A stretch of 64,000 bases of DNA from Rhodocyclaceae bacterium (GCA_008080565.1 VIKE01000003.1:1-64000), one strand, 5' to 3'. Counted from the stretch's first letter, positions 1-9,481 are shown. The notes: generated from the sequence alone by a model not told the origin. Program-made: numbers and translations.

Positions 1-27
1 CATCTGACATCAGGTTAGGGTATAGTC

Positions 28-1515
28 TTAACTGACACCACCTCCCAGGGCCTGATATAAAGCAACACTATCGACTAGGCGTTGTGCCTGGACCGCAACC
101 ATATTGATCCGGATTGACTGTGCCTGTTGCTGCGCGATGAGCAGTTGCAGGTAGCTGGCCGCGCCCAGCCGGTATTGCCGCTCGACCGACTGCAAGGAGG
201 CCTGTGCAGCCATATCAGCGGCAGCGAGGGCAGTCAAAGTTTGTGCATCGCTTTCCACCGCGCGCAGGGTGTCGGCGACGTTACGCAAAGACTCCAATAC
301 GACGCTCTGGTAATTGGCTACGGCGGCATCAAAAGCGGCGAGCGCCGCTCTTTTTTCAGCGGGTAGCCCTGGATTAAAAAGAGGCTGGGTGAGCTGCGCA
401 ACCAGGCCCCACACTGCCGAGCCACCACCGAACAGGGCACCGGTGGTCAGCGCCTGAGAACCAAGGTTGGCGCTCAGGTTGATCTGTGGGTAGAGCTTGG
501 CGACAGCCACACCATAGTCTGCATTGGCCGCATGCAACAGCGCCTCTGACGCCTGGATATCCGGTCGGCGGCGCACCAGTTCTGAGGGCACGACGAGCGG
601 CATCTCGACGGGTAGAGTGAAATCGGCCAGAGTGAAGGCCGGGATGCCACCCGTGCCTGGGGCACGACCGGCTAGCACCGCCAGTAGATGTTCGGTTTGT
701 TGCAGTTGTTTACGCAGCGCAGGCAGTTCTGCCCGCGTTTGCTCCGCCTGAGCTTGTAGGCTCAACGCTTCATCAGGTGAGGCCTGACCGATACGCACGC
801 GTTCATGGGCTAGGCGCAGTTGCTCATCCTGCACGCGCAAAATGGCAGTAGTGGCTTCTAGTTGCGCGGCGAGGCGTGCTCGGGTAATGGCAGCGGTTGC
901 CATGTTGCCGGCAAGGGCCAGGCGCGCAGCATTCAGTTCGAAGCGACGGTAGTCGGCGCGAGCAGCCAAGGCTTCGAGTGCGCGCCGGTTGCCGCCAGCC
1001 AGATCGAGGTTGTAATGCACGCCAACGCTGGCGTTGTAGAGGCTGAATTGACGTGCGTCTCCGCTCAACCCTTGGCTACTGGGACTCATTTGCTGGCGCT
1101 GAGATCCCAGTGCGACATCTACCTGTGGATATTGCGTCGAGCCCGCCTGTGCGGCAAGAAGCTCCTGCGCGTGTCGCAAATTGGCGCTGATGCTCGCCAG
1201 CGTCGGGCTGACATGGAAAGCTTCGTTTATCAGTCCGTCGAGTGCGGATGAACCCAAGCTTTGCCACCATTGCGTTTCGATCGGAAGCCCTTCGACTAGA
1301 CGTTGTGTTTCGCCGAACTGCGTGGGAGCGGACGCGGTTCTATCAGCCACTGGTATTGCAGTGTAGCGAGCCACATCGGGTGCGGTGGGACGCTTAAAAT
1401 CAGGGCCAGCGGCGCAGCCGGCCAGACCGGCGGTGATCAGACCAGCTACCAGGTAAGTTGCCGCAAGCCGTCTTTCGAGGCTGATGGGGCGCTGGCATGT
1501 TTTAGCGTGCTCCAT
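28..1515 (-). CDS. NodT-family RND/ABC efflux outer-membrane lipoprotein
   Basis: This 495-residue protein is a TolC-like outer-membrane channel of the NodT/OprM type, expected to form the exit duct for the ABC exporter encoded just upstream. The N-terminus has a lipoprotein signal with lipobox LAGC (Cys34), followed by the typical GPDFKRP start of mature NodT proteins. Two internal repeats rich in helix-forming Ala/Leu/Gln/Arg residues and the RRPDIQASEALL segment are family hallmarks. The ATG at 1515 has GGAG eight bases upstream and overlaps the end of the broken cytochrome gene by 14 bases. It is the last gene of the operon. The family call is firm, the substrate unknown. Confidence 0.93.
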   Translation of the reverse strand: MEHAKTCQRPISLERRLAATYLVAGLITAGLAGCAAGPDFKRPTAPDVARYTAIPVADRTASAPTQFGETQRLVEGLPIETQWWQSLGSSALDGLINEAFHVSPTLASISANLRHAQELLAAQAGSTQYPQVDVALGSQRQQMSPSSQGLSGDARQFSLYNASVGVHYNLDLAGGNRRALEALAARADYRRFELNAARLALAGNMATAAITRARLAAQLEATTAILRVQDEQLRLAHERVRIGQASPDEALSLQAQAEQTRAELPALRKQLQQTEHLLAVLAGRAPGTGGIPAFTLADFTLPVEMPLVVPSELVRRRPDIQASEALLHAANADYGVAVAKLYPQINLSANLGSQALTTGALFGGGSAVWGLVAQLTQPLFNPGLPAEKRAALAAFDAAVANYQSVVLESLRNVADTLRAVESDAQTLTALAAADMAAQASLQSVERQYRLGAASYLQLLIAQQQAQSIRINMVAVQAQRLVDSVALYQALGGGVS

Positions 1516-1976
1516 AAAAATGCTCCACGAAAGGTTTACGGAAAGCTTGGTGGCAGCCCAAGCAGCTTTCCTGCACGCGGGCGAATGATTGGATCACCGC
1601 CTTGCCGTCGCTGCTCGCAGCAGCCAGCTTCATGGCCAGCGCCGCCTCGTGAGTCTGCGCGTCAAAGTTTCTGAACTTGGTCGCATCAGCGCCGAGGTAA
1701 GCAAGGATGCGCATATTTTTCAGTAAGCGGTGGCTCGGGGTGTGCAGCAACTTTTGGGGCGAGCTGAACGACCTGAACCCATTCCTCCTGCGAAATCGCA
1801 CCGGTAATAGCCTGCATGTTGCGCCCGAGTTCCTGCATGATCTTGCGTAGCGCCAGTGGCTCAACCTGGGTAGCGTCACCAGCCCAAGCTGGCAACTGAA
1901 AACCCCATAGAAGCAGGCAGGCCGTAACGGTCAGGGTGATAGTTCCAAATGCGTGGCTGTGTTTGCGGTGGGTCAT
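1502..1976 (-). pseudogene. periplasmic c-type cytochrome (c'/c556-like), frameshifted
   Basis: Two overlapping reading frames together make one small exported cytochrome of about 157 residues. The first frame starts at the ATG at 1976 (AGGAG just upstream), has a signal peptide ending near LPAWAGDA, and runs to LTEK before going out of frame. The second frame continues with MRILAYLGADATKF and ends with the heme motif CLGCHQAFRKPF, the usual C-terminal position in cytochrome c'/c556 proteins. One extra base at about position 1715, next to a run of five A on the coding strand, explains the break. It may be a real mutation or a sequencing slip. It sits between the ABC ATPase and the outer-membrane factor of the exporter operon. 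Confidence 0.75.
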
Positions 1977-2004
1977 GAAATTCTCCTGTAATTCAATCGT
2001 TCTC

Positions 2005-2715
2005 TCATTCGAACTCCCGCCCTTCGCCAGCTTCCTCATGGGTTACACCGTCGCGGATGTGGTAGATGCGCTTGAAGGTCGGGATGATCTTTTCGTCATG
2101 GGTGACGACGATGATGGCGGTCTCGAACTTGCGGGCCATGTCGTTGAGGATGCGGATTACAGCCATGGCGCGCTCGGAATCCAGCGGCGCAGTGGGTTCA
2201 TCGGCCAGGATCACTGGCGGGCGATTGACCAATCCGCGCGCGATGGCAACCCGTTGCTGCTCGCCACCGGAGAGTTGCGAGGGCATTGCGCGAGCTCGGT
2301 GTTGCACATCAAGCGCCGTGAGCAATTCCAGTGCCTTCGCGCGCGACTCTCCATTCGCGACGCCTGCAAGCATCGGCAACAGCGCCACGTTGTCGGTGAC
2401 ATCGAGAAACGGAATCAGGTATGGTGCTTGGAAAACGAAACCGATCTTGTCGCGCCGCAAGGCGCGCAAGTCGCGGACTTTCCAGCCATCGTCGTAGATC
2501 ACTTCATCACCCAGCGTCATGCGCCCGGCGGTCGGATCAATCACTGCGCCCAGACATTTGAGCAGCGTGCTCTTGCCGGACCCGGAAGGGCCAATCAGGC
2601 CAACCACCTCGCCGGGTGCCACCTGCATGTCCACGCCTTTCAAGGCATCGACCGCGGTATCCCCCTCGCCATAACGTTTTCTCAAACCTTCGATGCGAAT
2701 GCCTTTGCCACTCAT
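2005..2715 (-). CDS. ABC exporter ATP-binding protein (LolD/MacB/DevA type)
   Basis: The cytoplasmic ATPase of the exporter. Walker A is GPSGSGKST, the Q-loop is FVFQAPYLIPF, the signature is LSGGEQQR, Walker B is VILADEPT and the switch His lies in VVTHDEK. The D-loop reads APLDSE where most relatives have GALD. Length (236 residues) fits the LolD/MacB class that pairs with FtsX-like permeases. The ATG at 2715 has GGAGG five bases upstream and lies one base after the permease stop, so I prefer it to the TTG at 2727. Substrate cannot be read from the sequence. Confidence 0.95.
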   Translation of the reverse strand: MSGKGIRIEGLRKRYGEGDTAVDALKGVDMQVAPGEVVGLIGPSGSGKSTLLKCLGAVIDPTAGRMTLGDEVIYDDGWKVRDLRALRRDKIGFVFQAPYLIPFLDVTDNVALLPMLAGVANGESRAKALELLTALDVQHRARAMPSQLSGGEQQRVAIARGLVNRPPVILADEPTAPLDSERAMAVIRILNDMARKFETAIIVVTHDEKIIPTFKRIYHIRDGVTHEEAGEGREFE

Positions 2716-2716
2716 C

Positions 2717-3922
2717 TCAACCTCCAATGGCTTCGGCCGGATCGACCTTGAGTGCCATGCGAATGGCGACGATGCTGGCTAGAACGCAGATCACGAGCAC
2801 GGCGAAAAAACCGGCGATGGAGTCGAACGGCATCAACAGTACGTACTTGGGAAACAGGGGCGCTGAGAAAGTGGCTGTGATCTTGCCGACCACGAAACCA
2901 ATCACGCCCAGGGCGAGCGCCTGCTGCATGATCATCGCGGCGATGGTTCGGTTGCGTGTGCCGATGAGCTTCAACACCGCGATCTCGCGGATTTTGTCCA
3001 TCGTCAGCGAATAGATGATGAAGGCAACGATGGCCGCGCTAACGATGGCCAGAATCACTAAGAACATGCCGATCTGCTTGGCCGAGGTGGCGATCAACTT
3101 GCCGACGAGGATGTCTTCCATCTGTGCCCGGGTGTAGACCGTCAAACGCTTCCAGCGCCGGATGGATTCGGCAACCTCGTCCGGCGTATGGCCAGGTTTC
3201 AGTGTGACCAGTACTGCATTGACGAACGCGTTGGTGCTCTGTGAAGCAATCACGGCATCCAGCAAACCTGGAACACCGGGTCGATTGAAAGCCGGGTTGG
3301 CTTCGGTGCGACGCCGGCTTTGCCAAATGGCGTCGTTGTCCTTGAGGAACTGAGCCTCTTGGGCATCCTTGAGCGGAATGAATACCATCGGGTCGCCGCT
3401 GGACGACACCATGCGCCGTGTAAGCCCAACGACGGTGTAATGATTTCGGCGAATGGCAAGACGATCTCCCAGTTTGAAGCCGGTGGCGATGTCGGCCACC
3501 GCCTCGTAGTGACCGCGCGTGATCTGGCGTCCAGCGACGAGATAAGGAGGCCATCCGGGTGTAGCCCCCAACGCGCCGGGCGCGATGCCGACCACCATGG
3601 TGCGTACATCACTCTCGCCCTTGCGTACCTGCATGGTCAGGTAGGTCACGTTCGCTGCCTGGGCGACTCCCGGCATGGCGAGGATGGCGCGATACACGTC
3701 ATCGTTGAGGCTGGACGACTCCGCATAAGGACCCAGAGTGTCCTTTTGCACCACCCAAAGGTCGGCGCCACTGTTGTCGAGCAGCGCCTTGCCGTCGTCC
3801 ACCATGCCCCGGTACACCCCGGCCATGACCAGGGTGACGCCGATCAGCAGACCCAGACCGATGCCAGTGAAGACGAACTTTCCCCAGGCATGGAGAATGT
3901 CGCGGCCGGCCAGGCTGATCAT
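2717..3922 (-). CDS. FtsX-like ABC transporter permease
   Basis: The inner-membrane permease has about 401 residues. One membrane segment lies near residues 15-35, then a large periplasmic domain (about 45-270), then three C-terminal segments (about 285-395), the layout of MacB/DevC/LolC-type permeases. The segment with EIAVLKLIGTRNRTI is the typical coupling region. Its start overlaps the adaptor stop by four bases (ATGA), which argues for co-translation with the adaptor and the ATPase. It probably works as a dimer in a tripartite efflux pump with the HlyD adaptor and the NodT channel. Confidence 0.93.
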   Translation of the reverse strand: MISLAGRDILHAWGKFVFTGIGLGLLIGVTLVMAGVYRGMVDDGKALLDNSGADLWVVQKDTLGPYAESSSLNDDVYRAILAMPGVAQAANVTYLTMQVRKGESDVRTMVVGIAPGALGATPGWPPYLVAGRQITRGHYEAVADIATGFKLGDRLAIRRNHYTVVGLTRRMVSSSGDPMVFIPLKDAQEAQFLKDNDAIWQSRRRTEANPAFNRPGVPGLLDAVIASQSTNAFVNAVLVTLKPGHTPDEVAESIRRWKRLTVYTRAQMEDILVGKLIATSAKQIGMFLVILAIVSAAIVAFIIYSLTMDKIREIAVLKLIGTRNRTIAAMIMQQALALGVIGFVVGKITATFSAPLFPKYVLLMPFDSIAGFFAVLVICVLASIVAIRMALKVDPAEAIGG

Positions 3923-5070
3923 CGTGACACTCCTGGGATGTGGTCGACCACATGGATGCGGCTGCGCGCCGTCAGTGCCTTTTCGCTATAGGTCACAACC
4001 TGGTCCCCATTCTTGAGCCCTTCGCGCACCTGCACGTAACCATTGAGGTCGGAAGTGCCGAGCTTGACCGGGGAGAAACGCAGATCACCATCCACGATTT
4101 GCCAGACCCCGACTTTGTCGCCCTCACGCTGGACGGCAGAGTTGGGGATCAGTGGAGCGGCCGGGAGCGCCGGCAAGTCAACTGTGACTTCGCCCAGTTC
4201 ACCCACCGGTGGCAAAGGTTCTGGTTTGTTATCGAATGTCACCTTGGCGAGCGTTTCCTCGGTTACCGCGTCGGCCTTGGGTTCCACCCGCAGCACGCGA
4301 CCATTCAACGTCTGGCCGCCACGCGAACGCAGGACGATACGAGCCGGCAGCCCCCCAGCCAGCCCCGATGCGCTGATCTGGTCGAAGCGCACATTGATCC
4401 ACAAACTCTTGGGGTCGATCACTTCCACCACGGCCTGGCCTGCGACGATGGTCGTGCCGGGATCGGCATCGCGCACGGCGACTACACCGTCGACCGGCGC
4501 GATCAGGCGCAGATTGCTCCGCTGCGCGACGAGTCCTTCGCGGTCGGAGCGTGCCCGGGCAATATCTTCCCGAGCGGCGGATAGGGCGGCATCGGCGATC
4601 TGCAGTTCCTGCCGCTTGGTGGTGACGATTTCCTCGCTGGTCGAGCGCACCGCAAACAATTGCTCATAGCGGCGCGCCTGGGTTTGCGCGTAGGCTTGCC
4701 GGGCTTCTGCCTCGCGCAAAGCCGCTTCCGCCCGCTTGAATACAGACTCCTGTGAGCGCACCCGATCATCGAGGTCGACCGGCTCCATCTCGCCGAGCAC
4801 CTGTCCGGCCTTGACCTGGTCGCCTACATGCACCTCCAGGCGTTTGACGCGCCCGGCAAACGTCGGCCCGATCTTGTAGGTGTAGCGCGCCTCCACCGTG
4901 CCGATGCCGAACAGCGCCGGTGTGATAGCCCGTGATTCCACGCTTGCCACCGTCACAGCGACCGGGGCGAGCGGCCCTGATCGCAGACCGACATAAATAA
5001 AAAGCACCAGCAAAGGAATGATGACGGCAAGCAGCGCCAGGGTGCGGCCTTGCAAGGGTAACTTTTTCAT
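3919..5070 (-). CDS. HlyD/MacA-family periplasmic adaptor subunit
   Basis: This 383-residue membrane-fusion protein has one N-terminal membrane anchor (about residues 10-28), a split biotinyl-lipoyl domain (VHVGDQVKAGQVLGEMEPVDL and LIAPVDGVVAVRDADPG), an Ala/Arg/Glu-rich coiled-coil hairpin (about 95-180) and beta-barrel and membrane-proximal domains after residue 200. It should bridge the permease to the outer-membrane channel. The ATG at 5070 is preceded by AAGGAG. It overlaps the TetR stop by four bases and the permease start by four bases. Confidence 0.94.
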   Translation of the reverse strand: MKKLPLQGRTLALLAVIIPLLVLFIYVGLRSGPLAPVAVTVASVESRAITPALFGIGTVEARYTYKIGPTFAGRVKRLEVHVGDQVKAGQVLGEMEPVDLDDRVRSQESVFKRAEAALREAEARQAYAQTQARRYEQLFAVRSTSEEIVTTKRQELQIADAALSAAREDIARARSDREGLVAQRSNLRLIAPVDGVVAVRDADPGTTIVAGQAVVEVIDPKSLWINVRFDQISASGLAGGLPARIVLRSRGGQTLNGRVLRVEPKADAVTEETLAKVTFDNKPEPLPPVGELGEVTVDLPALPAAPLIPNSAVQREGDKVGVWQIVDGDLRFSPVKLGTSDLNGYVQVREGLKNGDQVVTYSEKALTARSRIHVVDHIPGVSR

Positions 5071-5675
5071 TGCGCACTCCTTATGCCACGCCGATAAATT
5101 GCAAAGACGCGCGGCGCATCGCGGTGCATACGTCCCACATCACCCGCCAACAGCGATTGCATGACCAAGCCCTGGATCGTGCCAATGAACAGCGTTGCCG
5201 CCGCCTCGTTGTCAAGCGAGGGAGACAACTCGCCGCTGGCCTTGCCTTTCTCGATGAGACGATGCAAACGTTCGCCGTAGCGCTGAATCAAGGTTTGCAC
5301 CATGCGCTTGGCCGGTGTCGATTCGGCACGCTGAAGCTCACCAAACATCATTCTTGGCACGCCTGGGTGCTCAGCTACGAATTCGATATGACTCATGAAC
5401 ATCGCCTCCATGGCTGCCAAGGGCGAATCGATTCCTTGTGCGGATCGATCGATTCTGGCTAATAGGCGCTCTGCTACCCACTCCATGACCGCCTGCCAAA
5501 TGGCTTCCTTGTTCGGGAAGTGCCGAAACAGCGCACCCTGGGTCAAGTTCATGTGTTTAGCGATAGCCGCAGTGGTTATCTCGCTTGGGTTTTGTGAACC
5601 GGCAAGCGCCACGACGGACTCGACAGTTACGGCACGACGTTCATCGGCCGGCAGATGCTTTGGATGGGTGTCCAC
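5067..5675 (-). CDS. TetR/AcrR-family transcriptional regulator
   Basis: This DNA-binding repressor heads the exporter operon. The N-terminal helix-turn-helix is clear (EITTAAIAKHMNLTQGALFRHFPNKEAIWQAV, residues about 36-67) and the all-helical C-terminal half fits a ligand-binding domain. I prefer the GTG at 5675, five bases after AGGAG, over the GTG at 5681, which lies too close. A perfect palindrome just upstream (5688-5715) is the likely operator, so it probably represses its own operon until the exporter substrate binds. Confidence 0.93.
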   Translation of the reverse strand: MDTHPKHLPADERRAVTVESVVALAGSQNPSEITTAAIAKHMNLTQGALFRHFPNKEAIWQAVMEWVAERLLARIDRSAQGIDSPLAAMEAMFMSHIEFVAEHPGVPRMMFGELQRAESTPAKRMVQTLIQRYGERLHRLIEKGKASGELSPSLDNEAAATLFIGTIQGLVMQSLLAGDVGRMHRDAPRVFAIYRRGIRSAQ

Positions 5676-5687
5676 GAGCACTCCTTG

Positions 5688-5715
5688 TAAGATAGTAAAT
5701 GATTACTATCTTACC
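5688..5715. promoter_or_regulatory. palindromic operator for the TetR regulator
   Basis: Two perfect 12-base arms, GTAAGATAGTAA (5688-5699) and TTACTATCTTAC (5704-5715), flank a 4-base spacer. The site lies immediately upstream of the regulator's ribosome binding site. Its size and position are those of an autoregulatory TetR operator. That this TetR binds it is inferred. Confidence 0.75.
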
Positions 5716-5814
5716 ACAAGAGGCAACTCAAACAAGAGAAAACCCGACGTACTCGTCAATATCTAGAGTCTGCAATGGGCTTAACGTGCTTTATTTTCCG
5801 TTTTCTGAGACGTC

Positions 5815-6589
5815 CCCAGGATGCCCACGATCAGGCCCAGCTCAAGCACAACGGCGCCCGCGCCAACTCGGCAGCAGCACGCGACACCTTCAACAACTGG
5901 CTGGCGACCCGTCACGCCACCAAGCGTCCGGAGCAGGACGCCGAGCTGATCGAACGCACGCAGGCCCTCGATGAACTGAAAATTATCGAGCGCAAGGCGC
6001 TGGCCGATGTCGAGCGTCAGCAGCAGAGCCTGCTCGACGCCCGTCAGGCGGAAGAGCGTGCCCAGCGCGACCTGCGCGAACTGGAGCGGACGGCCTCGAC
6101 CCAACTGGTTACCGAACAGCGCAGTCAGGAATTGCGCGTTTCGCCAAAAAGCGCCAGAGCACGTGGTGGCCGTTCGTCTGGGGCTTCATCTACTTCGCGC
6201 TGTTCGCCTTCTTTGTTGAGCTCGTCCCCTACCTGCCGAGCTACGGCGGCTATGTGCGCTACGCCGTCGGCATCATCATCACCGTGCTGGTCGGCCGCTA
6301 CGCCATCGTCGCCCTGAATCGCTACCTCGAAAAACAGAAACAGGCCGAGGCCATGCCCGATGTCGAGCGCCGCAAGGAACTAAGCTACGACACGGCGCTG
6401 GCCCGCCTGGCCAAGAAAGTCTGTCCCGGCTGCGAGCGGCCGGTCGATCTGACCAACACCGCCATCGACTACTGCCCGCATTGCGGCATCTGCCTGTTCG
6501 ATCGCTGCGGCCAGTGCAAAGAGCGCAAGAGCGCCTTCGCGCGTTTCTGCCACGCTTGCGGGGCGATGGCTCAGGGTGGCGCCGGCTGA
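5815..6589 (+). pseudogene. coiled-coil/membrane/zinc-ribbon protein gene, frameshifted and possibly 5'-truncated
   Basis: Two reading frames join into one protein. The first (about 5815-6130) encodes a charged coiled coil ending near VTEQRSQELR. The second, from about 6131, encodes IARFAKKRQSTWWPF, two hydrophobic segments, and a double zinc-ribbon tail with CPGC, CPHC, CGQC and CHAC pairs that ends at 6589. A frame change near 6125-6135 separates them. No convincing start codon is seen: the ATG at 5775 lies in lower-GC sequence unlike the gene, so the 5' end may have been lost where the exporter operon joined. I do not recognise the family beyond its zinc-ribbon membrane architecture. Confidence 0.55.
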
Positions 6590-6693
6590 TTTTTGCCACA
6601 TGGCTGGTTGCCACGGTCAACCGGAAAAAATGCCCAAAATTGAAATGCAGGCTGGGGGTATGAAAACCGGATAACGCCGGCCCTTCCGATGGT

Positions 6694-8610
6694 TTAACCC
6701 TGAGCCTGGCCGGCTATTTGCTGAATGCGAATGATCACGAACTCGGCTGGCTTGAGCGGTGCAAAGCCGACCAAAATGTTCACCACGCCGTTATCGATGT
6801 CGTTCTGCGTCGTCGTTTCGCGATCGCACTTGACCAGATAGGCTTCGCGCGGCGTATTGCCCTGAAAGGCGCCCTGACGCAACAGGCCATACATGAATGC
6901 ATCGATATTGGAGCGGATTTGCGCCCATAGCGCTTCGTCGTTCGGCTCGAACACGGCCCATTGCGTACCGCGGAAAAGTGATTCCTCAATGTAGAGCGCC
7001 ATGCGGCGCACTGGCACATATTTGTATTCGGAGGCCAGGGCATCGCTGCCACGCAACGTGCGGGCGCCCCAGGCTACCGTGCCATTGACCGGAAAGGTAC
7101 GCAGGCAATTGACGCCGAGCGGATTCAGGCGACCGTTGTCGGCATCGGTCAGCTGCAGGGCCAGGGATTGCACACCGGCCAGATGAGCCTCGGTGCCGGC
7201 CGGCGCCTTCCAGACGCCACGGCTGCTGTCGATACGGGCGTAGAGACCGGCCACCGAGCCGCTGGGCGGCGTCAGGCGGGGCTGGCCACTGTTTAGCGGA
7301 TCGGCGATGGTGGTCCACGGGAAGTACAGCGCTGCATGATCGGATTTCGGCAGGCTTGGACCAGCCATGACGGCGACCATGCTGCTGACGTTGCTTGCCG
7401 AAAACGGCGCATCGACAATCAGGAAGGCGCGCCGCTCGGCGCAGTAAGCGGCAGCATCGGCCAGCACGCCGGCGTCGGTGATGCCGGGCATGACCAGAAG
7501 GTTGAAGAGCCCGGTATCGTCGAGCGCATACAAGCCTTGGCGACTGGCGCGGTTGCCGGTGAAAGCCGGATAGACATCGGCCGGCCCGCAAGGGGTTTCG
7601 CTGCCGCCGGTGAGGAAGGCGGCTGGATTGGCCAAGTCCGGGAGTGGCACTGGGCGAATGCCGGCGATAGCATCGATCTCGATGCCGCCATTGGCTGTGC
7701 CGAGTTTCAGCACACTGGCCGCGTTGTTCTGGCGCCCGGGCAGGACGCGAACGGAGGAGAACTCACCACCGACTCCGGATTTCATGAGCAGCGTTTGGCC
7801 GCTGCGCGTGCATGAAAAACCGGACAGCGCAGGGTTGCCGGCTGCCTGGCCCCGCACCTTGAGCTTGATCGCCCTGGCTAGCGACGTGAGCCGCTGGGTT
7901 GGCGTCCGCCCGGCGATGTCGGCCGGCAGCGCGAGGCTGACTGTGACGGGCGGCAGGCCGTTCACTGCCACCTCAAAATCAGTGTGCGTAGCGTCGAGCA
8001 GAGTCTGAACATCCGCCAGCGTACCGCTCCGCGATGACCCTGCGGCCAGCGCGTTGAGCCTGGACCGGGAGACGTCCCGGATAAGTGAGACCAGTTGCGA
8101 GATGCCATTGACCAGATTGGGCAGGTAGCGGGCGTCGGCCGAGTTCATCGAGGCATCGAGATAATGTTCGGCGTAACCATCGCTGCTGCGAGTAAAACTG
8201 ATGTTGAAGCGACTGTCCGGGGTTGGCGTCGCGTAATCGACGCCAACCTGAATGTCGTTGCCCGAGGTGCCGGCGTCGAGCGCCGTTACGGTCAATACAG
8301 TGGCCGCTTTCGAGTTCACCAGCGGCAGGCGGGCGAGCGTCGCGCTCTTTACGATGCGGACGATCCAGGCGTCACGGCCGCCGTTCAGAAAGAACTGGCG
8401 TACTCCGTAGCTCATTTCCGAGTCAGTCGAGAGACCGCCAAAAATGCGCTCGAAATCGGCAAAGCTGGAAATCCGGGTCGCCTTGCTGACCGGCCCTCGG
8501 GCGGCGGCGCCGAGAAAGGCGGTGACCGAGGTGGCAACACCAGAGATGGTGCGCTCAGCGGTGGAGATTTCCTCGATATAGACGCCGGGGTAAGCTAGCT
8601 GTTCGGGCAT
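6694..8610 (-). CDS. contractile tail sheath protein (phage/eCIS type)
   Basis: This 638-residue protein has the N-terminus of tail sheaths (PGVYIEEISTAERTISGVATSVTAFLG) and the conserved C-terminal sheath domain (RRMALYIEESLFRGTQWAVFEPND, then a segment ending in FAPLKPAEFVIIRI). Sheath subunits polymerise around a tail tube and contract. The ATG at 8610 follows AAGGAGCCCGTC, a good ribosome binding site. No tube, baseplate, spike or ATPase gene is nearby, so this is an orphan sheath or a detached part of an injection system encoded elsewhere. Confidence 0.92.
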   Translation of the reverse strand: MPEQLAYPGVYIEEISTAERTISGVATSVTAFLGAAARGPVSKATRISSFADFERIFGGLSTDSEMSYGVRQFFLNGGRDAWIVRIVKSATLARLPLVNSKAATVLTVTALDAGTSGNDIQVGVDYATPTPDSRFNISFTRSSDGYAEHYLDASMNSADARYLPNLVNGISQLVSLIRDVSRSRLNALAAGSSRSGTLADVQTLLDATHTDFEVAVNGLPPVTVSLALPADIAGRTPTQRLTSLARAIKLKVRGQAAGNPALSGFSCTRSGQTLLMKSGVGGEFSSVRVLPGRQNNAASVLKLGTANGGIEIDAIAGIRPVPLPDLANPAAFLTGGSETPCGPADVYPAFTGNRASRQGLYALDDTGLFNLLVMPGITDAGVLADAAAYCAERRAFLIVDAPFSASNVSSMVAVMAGPSLPKSDHAALYFPWTTIADPLNSGQPRLTPPSGSVAGLYARIDSSRGVWKAPAGTEAHLAGVQSLALQLTDADNGRLNPLGVNCLRTFPVNGTVAWGARTLRGSDALASEYKYVPVRRMALYIEESLFRGTQWAVFEPNDEALWAQIRSNIDAFMYGLLRQGAFQGNTPREAYLVKCDRETTTQNDIDNGVVNILVGFAPLKPAEFVIIRIQQIAGQAQG

Positions 8611-8754
8611 GACGGGCTCCTTTTTGCAGGACGGCCAGCGGCCGCCAATCATGAGCACATCATACTTCCGGCGGCGCTGTTTATGCCTGCCGGAAGCCTG
8701 TTATTGCCGCGATGCGAGTGATAACCCGGAAAGTTGGATGAGGCCGAATCAGAT

Positions 8755-9096
8755 TCAATCGGTCGCCATACGGCCGGATGCGTTGCCCTGATTGGACCAG
8801 AATTGAGCCACTTCGCGAGTCGTGATGCGCCCCGTTCTTACGCCCTGCGCAAGGACTTTCTCGGCGTCGGCTTTTCGGCCATAGATGAGATAGACCTCGG
8901 CTTCGACCAGCGGACAGATTTCTTCTTCCATGGCGAGCAACTCGGACTGGTCCGGCCGTGAAAAGACGGACGAGTCAAACTGCGGAAAGGATGCCGGCTG
9001 GCTATCGGGTTTCTTGATGAACGGCAGCAGGATGGAAAGGCTGAATTGGCGCATGAAGCCGGTGACGGGCGGGAGGTTCGGTATCTTCTGTGTCAT
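8755..9096 (-). CDS. small protein upstream of the tail sheath, function unknown
   Basis: A 113-residue protein whose C-terminal half (ICPLVEAEVYLIYGRKADAEKVLAQGVRTGRI) is helical and resembles the short TPR-like tail of FimV-type proteins, though this is a visual match only. The N-terminal half is proline-rich and hydrophobic in patches. I take the ATG at 9096, after which codon use is regular; the ribosome binding site is weak. It is transcribed toward the tail sheath gene 144 bases downstream and may be co-transcribed with it. Confidence 0.6.
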   Translation of the reverse strand: MTQKIPNLPPVTGFMRQFSLSILLPFIKKPDSQPASFPQFDSSVFSRPDQSELLAMEEEICPLVEAEVYLIYGRKADAEKVLAQGVRTGRITTREVAQFWSNQGNASGRMATD

Positions 9097-9481
9097 GTTT
9101 GCTTTGCCTTGCTCGGTGCATGTTTTCAGGTGCATGGATGGTCGAGCGCGAAACGTCCTCAACCCTTCTCGCCACGGCCGCCTTGATGCCGAAACCCGAT
9201 CCTTGCGGCCGTCAGTGGTTTCGTGGCTGGTCGTGATCGCCTTGGCAAGCGACGGGCGCTTGCCAGCGACTTTGTGCGTTAGTTATTGCAACTTGCGGGC
9301 CAATTTTTACCCCATTGATTTTTAACGGGTTTATTGTTTTCGCGGACCTGAAGATGTCGCTGGCAGGCGACACCGTTGCACTTGAATTTGAACATTTCCC
9401 CGTATTTTCAGGGAGTTGCCGTGTCTCTGAATTGCGACAGGTGTTCGGAATCTTTACACTCGGCCCAACATCCGGGAGACA
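9097..9481. other. intergenic stretch without a recognisable gene
   Basis: About 385 bases between the small sheath-linked gene and YjbQ. Open frames here are short and lack family features. I see no clear terminator or repeat. Confidence 0.5.

Noticed and set aside
5775..5814. ATG at 5775 as the true start of the zinc-ribbon gene
   Set aside because: The residues it adds do not resemble the coiled coil and base composition differs from the gene body.
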